Origin: an uncultured Collinsella sp.
GTDB lineage: Bacteria > Actinomycetota > Coriobacteriia > Coriobacteriales > Coriobacteriaceae
Direction: 5' to 3'
Length of the DNA: 22,874 bases
Assembly: GCA_958370325.1 (NCBI GenBank)
Contig: CATXJW010000031.1
Coordinates: 1-22,874 of the forward strand
The translations under genes were made by a program, and so were the position numbers. The notes below the pieces were generated by a model. That model searched no databases. It saw only the letters and a program-made list of their open reading frames with translations, and was not told the origin of the DNA. Shown here in pieces: positions 1 through 7,487 of the stretch (position 1 is the first letter of the stretch; each line of letters begins with the position of its first letter).

Positions 1-165
1 GCAGGCTCGGGCTCGGGCTCGGGCTCCGGTGCCGGCGCGGGCTCGGGCTCCGGTTCCGGCATGGGCGCGGGCTCGGGCTCAGGCACGGGCTCGGGCTCAA
101 GCTCAGGCTCAGGCTCGGGCTCGGGCTCGGGCGCAGGCGCCGGCGCCGCAGCGGAATCGGATACG
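1..165 (-). repeat. GAGCCC-type hexanucleotide repeat encoding Pro-Glu/Pro-Ala tail
   Basis: On the minus strand the DNA is a run of GAGCCC and GCGCCG hexamers in the frame of the zinc-ribbon membrane protein. They read as alternating Glu-Pro and Ala-Pro, interrupted by single Leu, Val and Met residues. The tract continues past the window edge. Opposite-strand translation gives a meaningless Gly/Ser ORF. Confidence 0.9.
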
Positions 166-1286
166 GGCGCTGCGTCGGCGCTAAAACCAGCCGGAGCAGA
201 CTTCTTCTCAAACGGCAGCACAAAAGTCAGAACGTCGTCCTTGTCCTCGTCGGCCCACTCGCTTGCGTAGCGCGCAACCCAATAGCCAACGGCACGATGC
301 TTGAGCATCTTGCCAAAGACCGTGAGGAATACCGTGACAAACGCCGTCAGCACCAAGAACAATACGAGCGTGATGCCACCGCCGGTAACAAGCGCCTCAA
401 TAGCCGAAGGACGGTAGTAGTAGCTATACATACCGACAGAGGCAATGGTGCCAAAGACGAGCGTCAGGATCCATGTGACAACGTTGGAAACCAGGCCCGT
501 CAAAAACTCGGGAAGGAACGAAGCGCAGAACAGCTTGGTCTTGTTGTGCTTAAACGCCGCCCAGACCTTGTCGAGCGAAAACGCGCTCTCCACACGACCG
601 GTCACCGCAAAGTGCATCACGGCGATATCGGCAAACATCTTAAAGAAGACCCCCAGGACCGCCGTGGCAATCATAGCCAGGACAAGCAGGCCAAGCGAGC
701 CAAACAGCGCAGCCTCGAGCGCATAAGAGCCGTAATACGAATACGAGCCCGCGGCGCCAATTACCACGCTCTCCACCAGCGAAAGCACTACACCGATAAC
801 GGGAATGGCAGCGATAACCTCGAGCACGACCGAAATAACGCTCGAAAAGACTCCGAGGCCAAACGACGTGGAACGCATCAGCGGACGATCCATGCCGTCA
901 TCGACCTTGAGCGACAGATCGCGACCCCACTCGATACCAAAGCCGGAACCACACACGCTCGCAATGCAAGCTGCCAAAAAGCCGATGGCAGCTGCAATGC
1001 CGCCAATAACGGGAATAAACAGCACGAGTACCGACACAACGCAAATCAGCGCCGGCAAAAACGCGATTTGGCATACACGCTGAAGCACGCCCGGAGTCTT
1101 GGTCATGTCCTCAAACGCCTGAGCCGTGCAGCCCTTGGGCGCGTTCATGACAGGTTGAGGGGCAAACTGCTGAGGCTGAGGCTGACCCTGAGGGGCAGAG
1201 GCTGCGGCACCGGCATTGGGGGCACCACACGCGCCGCAGAACTTGTCGTTATCGCCCATGGGGGCGCCACACTGCGAGCAGAACAT
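1..1286 (-). CDS. Zinc-ribbon multi-pass membrane protein with Pro-Glu tail (DUF4013-like), 3' truncated by window
   Basis: The frame is open from an ATG at 1286 to the left edge (428 codons, no stop), so the C-terminus lies outside. An AAGGGATGA ribosome-binding site precedes the ATG. Residues 3-20 form a zinc ribbon with Cys3, Cys6, Cys17 and Cys20 (CSQC...CGAC). A Gln/Pro-rich linker follows, then about six hydrophobic segments with internal helical stretches resembling DUF4013 membrane proteins, a short charged segment (SEWADEDKDD), and from about base 165 downward a Pro-Glu/Pro-Ala repeat tail. Function is unknown. In such proteins the ribbon is usually cytoplasmic, and an acidic Pro-rich tail could act as a spacer or binding arm; that is inference. 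The DUF4013 assignment rests on general pattern and is moderate; the gene itself is near certain because the reading frame keeps a membrane-protein composition throughout. Confidence 0.85.
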   Translation of the reverse strand, partial: MFCSQCGAPMGDNDKFCGACGAPNAGAAASAPQGQPQPQQFAPQPVMNAPKGCTAQAFEDMTKTPGVLQRVCQIAFLPALICVVSVLVLFIPVIGGIAAAIGFLAACIASVCGSGFGIEWGRDLSLKVDDGMDRPLMRSTSFGLGVFSSVISVVLEVIAAIPVIGVVLSLVESVVIGAAGSYSYYGSYALEAALFGSLGLLVLAMIATAVLGVFFKMFADIAVMHFAVTGRVESAFSLDKVWAAFKHNKTKLFCASFLPEFLTGLVSNVVTWILTLVFGTIASVGMYSYYYRPSAIEALVTGGGITLVLFLVLTAFVTVFLTVFGKMLKHRAVGYWVARYASEWADEDKDDVLTFVLPFEKKSAPAGFSADAAPVSDSAAAPAPAPEPEPEPEPELEPEPVPEPEPAPMPEPEPEPAPAPEPEPEPEP

Positions 1287-1435
1287 AGAATCATCCCTTC
1301 GTATCTTGAACGAATCACTTGGATCGCAAACGATGTCTTTAGCATCATTATTGCCCAATGTGGGGTCAAATACTCAAAGATGACCGATTTGCAAGGTACA
1401 CGGCGCCCGCAGGCGGTTCGTTGAATACGTCTGCG

Positions 1436-2458
1436 TTAGTTCGTTCCGCGGAAACCCTTGCCGACGATCTCGGAGCTGTCGACAATCGTGATAAAGGCAC
1501 CCGGATCGATCTCGCGCGCGTAGCGACGCAGCTGCACGGCCTCGCGACGACTCAGCACGCTCATAATCACCGTCACGCACTTGCCCGAGAAGGCACCGTA
1601 GCCGCGGCTGATGGTCGCCGTACGGTTGAGATGCTTGACGATAAACTCCTCGACCTTAAGGGGCTCGGAGCAAATGACCGTGCAGACTTTACGCAGGTGA
1701 ATGCTCTCGATGGCTTTGTCGACCACAAGCGTCTTGGCAAACAGGCCGAGCACGCAGTACAGACCGACGCGCGGACCGTACAAGAAGGCCGCGATGGTCA
1801 CGATGCCGATATCGACCAGCAGCAGCGCACGACCGATCTCAAGCGTGGTGCGGCGTTTGAGGATCATAGCGAGAATGTCCGTGCCGCCCGTCGAGGCGCC
1901 AATATCAAAGACGATAGCGCTGCCGAGCGCCGGCAGAATCACGGCAAAGCACAGGTCAAGCCACATATCGCCCGTCATCGAGACATCGGTCGGAATAAAG
2001 AGCTCAAACAGCGAAACATAGGCGGACAGCGCAAACGAGGCGAAGACGCTCCACAGGATTGCCTTGCGCTCCAAAAAGATAAAGCCCAGAACGACCAGGA
2101 CCGCATTGATAATCCACATAAAAACGCCGACGGGCAGGGTCGGGAACAGCGTGGACAGAATGACCGACACGCCCGAGGTACCACCAAAAGCAAAGTGATT
2201 AGGGGTTTTAAACGCGACGATGGCAAAGGCCGTGAGGATCAGGCCCAAATTGAGCTCGGCAAAAAAGCGCGGAAAGCCCGGCTCCTGGCTGCGCTTGCGA
2301 CCAGCGCGCTCGCCTCGCTCGATAACATCGCGATCGACCACGCGCTCCATCGGCACTACGGGAGGACGATGCATCTCCTCGGCAGCACGCGACGCCGCCT
2401 CTGCCGCAGCGGCCTCAATTGCCCATGCCTTGCTTTCTGTTTCGTGCTCGTCGGCCAT
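1436..2458 (-). CDS. YitT family membrane protein (DUF161/DUF2179)
   Basis: 340 residues from an ATG at 2458 with GAGGGGT upstream. Residues 1-65 are a charged, Ala/Glu-rich cytoplasmic extension not typical of the family. A five- to six-helix membrane domain follows, beginning FAELNLGLILTAFAIVAF, with the family-type GGTSGVSVILS stretch and a second similar motif, GASTGGTDILAMILKRRT, in the later half. The last 80 or so residues form the soluble DUF2179 domain (SRGYGAFSGKCVTVIMSVLS, ending in an FITIVDSSEIVGKGF motif). YitT proteins are widespread in Gram-positives; their transported substrate is not established. No close operon partner: the next gene downstream starts 150 bases away and the upstream gap holds the asp23 terminators. 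The family call is strong; a specific role cannot be given. Confidence 0.93.
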   Translation of the reverse strand: MADEHETESKAWAIEAAAAEAASRAAEEMHRPPVVPMERVVDRDVIERGERAGRKRSQEPGFPRFFAELNLGLILTAFAIVAFKTPNHFAFGGTSGVSVILSTLFPTLPVGVFMWIINAVLVVLGFIFLERKAILWSVFASFALSAYVSLFELFIPTDVSMTGDMWLDLCFAVILPALGSAIVFDIGASTGGTDILAMILKRRTTLEIGRALLLVDIGIVTIAAFLYGPRVGLYCVLGLFAKTLVVDKAIESIHLRKVCTVICSEPLKVEEFIVKHLNRTATISRGYGAFSGKCVTVIMSVLSRREAVQLRRYAREIDPGAFITIVDSSEIVGKGFRGTN

Positions 2459-2572
2459 TACGGCAACCCCTCGTTAACAATTTGGAAACAATGCGCTCAT
2501 TAGGGTAACGCGGAACGTGGGGATTGCAACCCCTAGTTAGACGAGCGGTATGACTACATCGGGAGCGTACAA

Positions 2573-2612
2573 AAACGGCCGGCCACGCTTTTGCTTGCGC
2601 GGTCGGCCGTTT
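2573..2612 (-). terminator. Rho-independent terminator after asp23
   Basis: A 12-bp stem (AAACGGCCGGCC at 2573-2584 with GGTCGGCCGTTT at 2601-2612, one G-T wobble) is followed on the minus strand by a TTTTT run. It lies downstream of the asp23 stop codon and of the hairpin repeat at 2613-2666, so asp23 has two terminator-like hairpins in tandem. Confidence 0.8.
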
Positions 2613-2666
2613 AACGTTTTCGCAGATAAAACCTGCCAAAACAAACCTGTCCCCTTTTGGAAGGTT
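2613..2666 (-). repeat. Intergenic hairpin repeat (copy A1), overlapping asp23 stop codon
   Basis: 54 bases matching the reverse complement of 7488-7542 at about 48 positions by hand alignment. On the minus strand it folds as CCTTCCAAAA, loop GGGGACAGGTTTG, TTTTGGCAGG, then TTTTATCTG, so it also resembles a terminator. It begins within the stop codon of asp23. No ORF is present; it looks like a REP/MITE-like dispersed element. Confidence 0.7.
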
Positions 2667-3186
2667 ATTCGTGCTGGCTGGTGCGATGCTCGTACTCCTC
2701 GGGGGTGATGACATCCTCGATGCGCAGGTTGACGCCCGCCACCTCAAGGCCGGTCATCGCGGCAAGGCGCTCGGTGACACGTGCCTTGACATCGTCGAAG
2801 ATCGCGGGTGCATAGGCGCCGTACTCGATGATGACGGAGATGTTGACGACCACGCGATTGTCATCGGTGACCTCGACCGTCACGCCCTTGGTCAGATTCT
2901 CGGCACCAAACTGCTCCTGCACAAAGTGCATAAGGTTGCCCTTCATGCCCAGAACGTGCGGAACCTCGCGAGTGGCCATGGCAACGATCTTCTCGATCAC
3001 GCCGTTGGAATAGGTCAGCGAGTCCTCGGACTCATCCGCTTCCTCGTCGTCCTCGTCCGCATCGTCGGCGGGTTCGGCCTCGACGAGCGCCTCGTCCTCG
3101 AGCGTTACGTCCTCGGCCTCGGCGGCGACGGTCTCGTCGGCCTCGAGCTCGGTATCGGCTACATCGACCTTCGTATTAAAAGCCAT
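2665..3186 (-). CDS. Asp23/Gls24 family envelope stress response protein
   Basis: 173 residues from an ATG at 3186 with a perfect AGGAGG site. The Asp23 domain spans about 58-165: SLTYSNGVIEKIVAMATRE, a VPHVLGMKG segment, VTVEVTDDNRVVVNISVII, and a closing GLEVAGVNLRIEDV strand typical of the family. In staphylococci Asp23 is an abundant cell-envelope-associated protein held at the membrane by AmaP, and its loss triggers a cell-wall stress response. Here it is the last gene of an amaP-DUF2273-asp23 run, 44 bases after the DUF2273 gene, which supports the same arrangement. Unusual is the N-terminal 56 residues, of which 26 are Asp or Glu. Two terminator-like hairpins follow. Confidence 0.93.
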   Translation of the reverse strand: MAFNTKVDVADTELEADETVAAEAEDVTLEDEALVEAEPADDADEDDEEADESEDSLTYSNGVIEKIVAMATREVPHVLGMKGNLMHFVQEQFGAENLTKGVTVEVTDDNRVVVNISVIIEYGAYAPAIFDDVKARVTERLAAMTGLEVAGVNLRIEDVITPEEYEHRTSQHE

Positions 3187-3230
3187 GGTTCCTCCTTATG
3201 CCTGCCGCGGATGCGACAGTCGAATACATA

Positions 3231-3608
3231 TTAGCGGCCGCTAAACAGACGGCCGAAGAAGTTGACGATCCCGTTCTCGCCGTCGCGAATTTGGCCGATC
3301 ACAGCGCCGATCAGCACGAAGAATGCAATGACGAGCGTGTCCCACAGGCCCAACGTGAGCACCAACACGGCGAGGATAAAGCCGGCGACGGCGCCGAGCG
3401 TGGTGTTGGGATGACGCACAGCATAGCTCCAGACGGCAGCGCCCGTACCCTTGATGAGACCCATAGCCTCGTCAAAATCCGCGGCTGCCGCGTCTTGCAA
3501 CTCGGTTGCCTCCGCTTTGGAATCAACAGGTTCGCTCGCCGGCGTGGCGCTCTGGTCAATCGTCAGGCGCGGCGTACGAGCGGTCTTATCTTGATTGGTG
3601 TCACTCAC
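3231..3608 (-). CDS. DUF2273 small membrane protein of the Asp23 cluster
   Basis: 125 residues from a GTG at 3608, chosen because GGAGGT lies just upstream and the start overlaps the amaP stop by eight bases (GTGAGTGA), the usual sign of translational coupling. The frame stays open further upstream to 3821, but that part only mirrors amaP in another frame. Residues 1-55 are polar and probably cytoplasmic. Two adjacent hydrophobic segments (TTLGAVAGFILAVLVLTLG and WDTLVIAFFVLIGAVIG) form the DUF2273 helical hairpin, followed by a short IRDGENGIVNFFGRLFSGR tail. DUF2273 genes regularly sit between amaP and asp23 in Gram-positives and probably contribute to membrane tethering of Asp23; the biochemical role is unknown. 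Confidence 0.88.
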   Translation of the reverse strand: MSDTNQDKTARTPRLTIDQSATPASEPVDSKAEATELQDAAAADFDEAMGLIKGTGAAVWSYAVRHPNTTLGAVAGFILAVLVLTLGLWDTLVIAFFVLIGAVIGQIRDGENGIVNFFGRLFSGR

Positions 3609-4146
3609 CGGAAACCTCCACGGTCTGGACGGTAGTCTTGGACGGCAAAAAACGGACGCGCGCGGTCGTACCCGGCGTGCCGAGCATGGTATCGCAAGCT
3701 TCCTCGATGCGCTGCTGCATCGCGGTAGCCAGAGATGCCACGTCCTTATCGTCAAGCGCGATAGCCTCGACCTTAAAACGGACGTGCGAATCGTCGGGGC
3801 CTTGGACGCGGGCCTCGACATGCTCGACCATCACGCGGTCGTCGCGCTCGGCAGCAACCCTGGCGCACGAAGAAAGCGCCGCAAGGGTAACCTCGATATT
3901 GCGCTCCCCCGCCGGATGCACGCAGGACGGCTCGCGACGGGCGAACATCAGGCGGAAAAAGCTTACCAGCACGCCGATCGCCACGACGCCGGCGCACGCC
4001 GTGACGACGACGCGCGGCATGGGGTCGCGCATCAGCAGCATAAAGCGATACGTATACGGCCCCCAAAACTGGCAGACAAGCGTACCCAGCGCCACGATGG
4101 TGGCGGCAAGATACACGATCGCTAGGGCTCGTTTGAGTACGCGCAC
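3601..4146 (-). CDS. amaP: Alkaline shock response membrane anchor protein AmaP
   Basis: 181 residues from a GTG at 4146 with AAGGGAG upstream. Two membrane helices lie near the N-terminus (about residues 7-30 and 45-68, separated by a short Tyr/Arg-rich loop), followed by an Asp23-like soluble region of about 110 residues with the alternating strand pattern (ERNIEVTLAALSSCARVAA, VMVEHVEARVQG, RVRFLPSKTTVQTVEV). This matches AmaP, which binds Asp23 and anchors it to the inner face of the membrane. It is the first gene of the amaP-DUF2273-asp23 operon and overlaps the next gene by eight bases. A TATAAT box lies about 50 bases upstream. Identification rests on architecture plus the conserved gene order. 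Confidence 0.85.
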   Translation of the reverse strand: MRVLKRALAIVYLAATIVALGTLVCQFWGPYTYRFMLLMRDPMPRVVVTACAGVVAIGVLVSFFRLMFARREPSCVHPAGERNIEVTLAALSSCARVAAERDDRVMVEHVEARVQGPDDSHVRFKVEAIALDDKDVASLATAMQQRIEEACDTMLGTPGTTARVRFLPSKTTVQTVEVSGE

Positions 4147-4196
4147 GCGGCGCTCCCTTCAAATCTCGGCTCTCGAAATGCAAAACGGTTCGCATC

Positions 4197-4202
4197 ATTA
4201 TA
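4197..4202 (-). promoter_or_regulatory. Probable -10 box (TATAAT) for amaP operon
   Basis: A perfect TATAAT on the minus strand, 50 bases before the amaP GTG. No good -35 box is present at 16-18 bases, where the yebC terminator stem lies, so this promoter may depend on an activator or alternative sigma factor. The box shares bases with the T-tract of the yebC terminator. Confidence 0.45.
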
Positions 4203-4205
4203 AAA

Positions 4206-4243
4206 GAGCCGGGTCCGGTGCTCTACGCACGCGGATCCGGCTC
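4206..4243 (-). terminator. Rho-independent terminator after yebC
   Basis: A stem of GAGCCGGGTCCG (4206-4217) with CGGATCCGGCTC (4232-4243), one mismatch in 12 pairs and a 14-base loop, followed on the minus strand by TTTTATAAT. It lies 70 bases downstream of the yebC stop. Confidence 0.8.
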
Positions 4244-4312
4244 ATCTATTCCACGAGGCTTGCATGCTCGCTTCATTATGCCCAGATATGCACGGCTTAA
4301 CCCGTGCGAGCG

Positions 4313-5119
4313 CTACTCCTCCTCGAGGGCAGCGATGACCTCGTCGGTCATGTCCATGGTGCTGTAAACATCCTGGACGTCGTCGAGCTCCTCAAGACGG
4401 TCGATGAGGCGCTGAACCTTCTTGGCGTCGGCGCCGGAGACCTCGGTCGGGGTAGTCGGGACCATGGTGGTCTCGGAGCCCTTGACCTGGACGCCCTGCT
4501 CCTCGAGCGCCTTGGAGACAGCCATAACCTCGTTGGCAGTAGTCCAGACGATCCACTCCTCGCCGGCATCCTCGTAGTCCTCGCCACCGGCCTCGGCGAT
4601 GGCCATCATGAACTCATCCTCGTCACCGGCAGCACCGTTGGCGATCATGGTCTCCTTCTTGGCGTTCTCGTCCAGGATCTCCTTGGCGACGACGATCTGG
4701 CCCTTGCGCTCAAACTGGAAGGCGACGGAGCCGGAGGTACCCAGGTTACCACCAGCGTGGGAGAAGGCGGAACGGACATCAGCGGCGGTACGGTTGCGGT
4801 TGTCGGTCAGGCAGTCGACGTAGACGGCGACACCGGCGGGACCGTAGCCCTCGTACACGATGTTCTCGTAGACGGCGGCGTCAGCACCCGAACCAAAAGC
4901 CTTGTCGATAGCGGACTTGATCTTGTCCTTAGGCATGGACTGAGCCTTGGCCTTGGCAACGGCAGCGGCGAGGCTGGCGTTGTTCTCGGGCAGCGGGTCA
5001 CCGCCGAGACGGGCAGCAACGGTGATGTTGCGGCTGAGCTTGGAGAAGAGGGCGGAACGCTTGGCGTCCTGCGCGCCCTTACGATGCTTGGTTGTGGCCC
5101 ACTTAGAGTGTCCGGACAT
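4313..5119 (-). CDS. yebC: YebC/PmpR (TACO1) family protein
   Basis: 268 residues from an ATG at 5119 with AGGAG upstream. The N-terminus MSGHSKWATTKHRKGAQDAK is diagnostic (family consensus MSGHSKWxxIKxxKxxxDxx). FSKLSRNITVAARLGGDP, MPKDKIKSAIDKAFG, YEGYGPAGVAVYVDCLTDNR and AFSHAGGNLGTSGSVAFQF follow, so all three domains are present at nearly normal length (about 240-250), with a slightly longer acidic C-terminus (TDEVIAALEEE). The family was long described as DNA-binding regulators; more recent work on the TACO1/YebC group points to a role in translating stall-prone, proline-containing sequences. In many bacteria yebC precedes ruvC; here it stands alone, with its own terminator. Confidence 0.97.
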   Translation of the reverse strand: MSGHSKWATTKHRKGAQDAKRSALFSKLSRNITVAARLGGDPLPENNASLAAAVAKAKAQSMPKDKIKSAIDKAFGSGADAAVYENIVYEGYGPAGVAVYVDCLTDNRNRTAADVRSAFSHAGGNLGTSGSVAFQFERKGQIVVAKEILDENAKKETMIANGAAGDEDEFMMAIAEAGGEDYEDAGEEWIVWTTANEVMAVSKALEEQGVQVKGSETTMVPTTPTEVSGADAKKVQRLIDRLEELDDVQDVYSTMDMTDEVIAALEEE

Positions 5120-5249
5120 ACGTGTCTCCTATCGGTTTCGACCTAAAGCCCAGCGCAGATGCTCGGGCAATATAAACAAACGTCGTTATGATATACCTAC
5201 TGGCCTGCGAGATAAACCCCAAAATGAAGGCGTCGTGATGATGGCCCCT

Positions 5250-5282
5250 TTGGTGCAAAGAAACCTGACCTCAATGCACCAA
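5250..5282 (-). repeat. Stop-adjacent hairpin element (copy C), terminator-like
   Basis: TTGGTGCA (5250-5257) and TGCACCAA (5275-5282) form an 8-bp stem around a 17-base loop. On the minus strand the loop reads TTGAGGTCAGGTTTCTT, similar to the GGGGACAGGTTTG loop of copy A1. It begins one base after the stop codon of the 727-residue membrane protein gene. The tail is not T-rich, so function as a terminator is uncertain. Confidence 0.5.
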
Positions 5283-5283
5283 G

Positions 5284-7467
5284 TTAGAACCAGAGGAAGT
5301 CGCTACGGGTGACGGTGGCGCCGATGGCGAAGGGCATGCAGGCGATGACCGGATACAGGTAGCGCATGTAAGTCGAGCCGTTGCACGGGCCAATCAGGCA
5401 CACGGCGATCACGCCCAACAGCGGCACCCAGATCGCCAGCGCACGCCATGAATGACGACGCAGCAGGTAGACCACCACGGCGATCATGATCCACACATAG
5501 GTGGCCGAGCTCATGGTGAGCGAAATAAACGGGATGCGCTGCACCGCCACACGGTACAGATTGATCAGGTGGTCGCACCAGCGCACCATGTTGCTGTCAA
5601 CCGGATGAAAGTCGAAGTACTTGAGGTTGTCGGGACGCGCCATGATCTCGGCACTACGCGCCGTGCTGTAGACCCAGGCATCGCGCGCGCTCGGATAAAA
5701 ATAACCATAGTAGTTATTGATAAGCGCCGAAATATAGCACTCGGGATCCTTCTTAAACATCTGAGCCCATACCTCAAAATAGGCATCGATGTCCTCCTGC
5801 GAGGCGTACTCGTTAAAGCAGTTCTTGACGGCATCGGACTTGTCGGGGTTGTAGCGGCGGCCCAGGTTCTCGTACTTGAGCACGCGATCGATCACGGTGC
5901 GCTCCTCATCGGTCACCAAACCGTCGCAGGGCGCCTCCACGATAGTGCCGTCCTCCTTAACCGTAGGGTTGACGCCCGAGTTGAGGCCGTCGTGCTTTTG
6001 GACGAAACGAGCCGTCTGTTGGAACGGAATCGAGAGGATTTCGCGCTTGGAACCAGGCGTGATGTCGTGCGCCGGCATAAAGACCTTGGTGAAGTACATA
6101 TTAGAGGCAAGGCAGAGCGCGAGCACCGCGAGGACGCCAACCCAACGGAAACGCGGCGTGACGTATGAGACCGCGGTGCCCGTCTGTTTGGCTGCACGAC
6201 GAGCCACATGCGCGTCCCATGCGCAAAACGCCGACGCGATTACGCATGCCGCCAGTGGAAACACCAGGCCGCCGTTGCGCAGAAACGTGGAACCCATGGC
6301 AGCCAGCGCAAGCAACAGCCAGTCATGGCGCGCAAAGAGCACGGAGGCTTTCTCGCCCAATCGCTCGACATTGGCATCACGACGGGGCAGGCCACATGCC
6401 ACGAGCTTGACGGTCTGTACCAGCAGCACCAAAAACGCGTCGGCAAAGAGCACGTCTTTGGTAAGCAGAGCCGCGTAGTTAGAGAACATCGGCATAAACG
6501 CAAAGAACAGCAGGATCGTACCGCGAACCGGCAGGCTCACGCCCAGTTTGCGCAGCGACGAAATGGAATAGGCCATGCAGGCAGCCGTGATGACAAATTG
6601 AGCGCAGGTATAGATGATGAGGCCCGCGTTAGCGCTGTTGAACAGCGAAAGCCCCAGTTGAACGCACGAGCCGATAATGGCCGTGTGCACTACGGGATGA
6701 TGCCCGTTGAGTAGCACGTTGGGGTTGAGTAGGCGCAGGTAGTCGCTCGTGCCGTTGGGATAGTTGAACCACTGGCGAATCTGCGCACCCGTATCTCCCA
6801 TAAAAAGGCCGGGCAGCGAAGCGATGAGCGTGGGCGCCCAGGCGATCATAAGCACCAGGAAGGGCCCGGCAAAGGGATGGACCGAGAGCACGGCGTGAGC
6901 CACACGCCATATGCGGCCAAAGTGCGCCTCGGAAAACGGGATGCGTCGGGAGCTCAGCCAATCCAGGCACTCAAAAGCCAGATAGAAAGCTACGATCGCT
7001 AGGAGCATCCAGCCCGTGCCGCCAATCCAGGCGCAGATGATGCGGGCTTTGTCACCAAGGACAATCTCGGCCGAGTCGGTGAGGTCGTAGCTGCGGCCGA
7101 ACACCATGCAGATGGCGAAAAACAGCGACGGCAGAATGATCGACGGACGCCAGGTGTCGCCACGGCCAAAGAACACGTAGCGAAACGGCAGCGTGAGCAG
7201 GCAGGCAAGCGCAAGCAGCATGACCGCGTCGGTATGGCCGGCAAACGAGAGGAGTACCTCGTAGCACACATAGAGCGTGCCCGTCGCCTTGGGGTCGATC
7301 GACAGGACCGCATTGCTCGACACCGGGGCGGGATCGATGGAAAACGCCGTGGTCGCCAACAGCGCGAGCAGAAATGCGATGAGCGTCTGCTTGGCGGGGT
7401 AGCGCTTAAACCAGACGATGCGGGCAGCGTCGCGCGCAGCCGTTGTGGAGAGGTCGGAATCCTTCAC
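5284..7467 (-). CDS. Large multi-pass membrane protein, DUF6020-like
   Basis: 727 residues from a GTG at 7467; the ribosome-binding site is weak (AAAGG about 13 bases away) and no better start is near. About twelve hydrophobic segments are visible: a block in residues 25-215, a second up to about 455, and two or three helices at the end. Between roughly 456 and 640 lies a soluble, probably extracellular domain rich in Tyr, Asp and Glu, with four Cys. The loop after about residue 220 carries GDTGAQIRQWFNYPNG and NGHHPVVHT, a polar signature facing the membrane as in polytopic glycosyltransferases; together with the large extracytoplasmic domain this resembles the DUF6020 family, thought to be glycosyltransferase-like. 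The substrate is unknown. It would fit transfer of sugars to the envelope, but that is inference. Confidence 0.78.
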   Translation of the reverse strand: MKDSDLSTTAARDAARIVWFKRYPAKQTLIAFLLALLATTAFSIDPAPVSSNAVLSIDPKATGTLYVCYEVLLSFAGHTDAVMLLALACLLTLPFRYVFFGRGDTWRPSIILPSLFFAICMVFGRSYDLTDSAEIVLGDKARIICAWIGGTGWMLLAIVAFYLAFECLDWLSSRRIPFSEAHFGRIWRVAHAVLSVHPFAGPFLVLMIAWAPTLIASLPGLFMGDTGAQIRQWFNYPNGTSDYLRLLNPNVLLNGHHPVVHTAIIGSCVQLGLSLFNSANAGLIIYTCAQFVITAACMAYSISSLRKLGVSLPVRGTILLFFAFMPMFSNYAALLTKDVLFADAFLVLLVQTVKLVACGLPRRDANVERLGEKASVLFARHDWLLLALAAMGSTFLRNGGLVFPLAACVIASAFCAWDAHVARRAAKQTGTAVSYVTPRFRWVGVLAVLALCLASNMYFTKVFMPAHDITPGSKREILSIPFQQTARFVQKHDGLNSGVNPTVKEDGTIVEAPCDGLVTDEERTVIDRVLKYENLGRRYNPDKSDAVKNCFNEYASQEDIDAYFEVWAQMFKKDPECYISALINNYYGYFYPSARDAWVYSTARSAEIMARPDNLKYFDFHPVDSNMVRWCDHLINLYRVAVQRIPFISLTMSSATYVWIMIAVVVYLLRRHSWRALAIWVPLLGVIAVCLIGPCNGSTYMRYLYPVIACMPFAIGATVTRSDFLWF

Positions 7468-7487
7468 AGTCCAAAGAGCCTTTCTAG

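Noticed and set aside
1..165. CRISPR-like array of short repeats
   Set aside because: Repeats are six-base coding units without spacers and stay in the frame of a gene.
61..270. Gly/Ser-repeat open frame on the plus strand
   Set aside because: It is the antisense of the Pro-Glu repeat in the membrane protein gene; it has no ribosome-binding site.
297..2503. Two long plus-strand open frames (375 and 381 codons)
   Set aside because: Antisense shadows of the zinc-ribbon protein and YitT genes; they are rich in Arg, His and Gln with no domain and no start signal.
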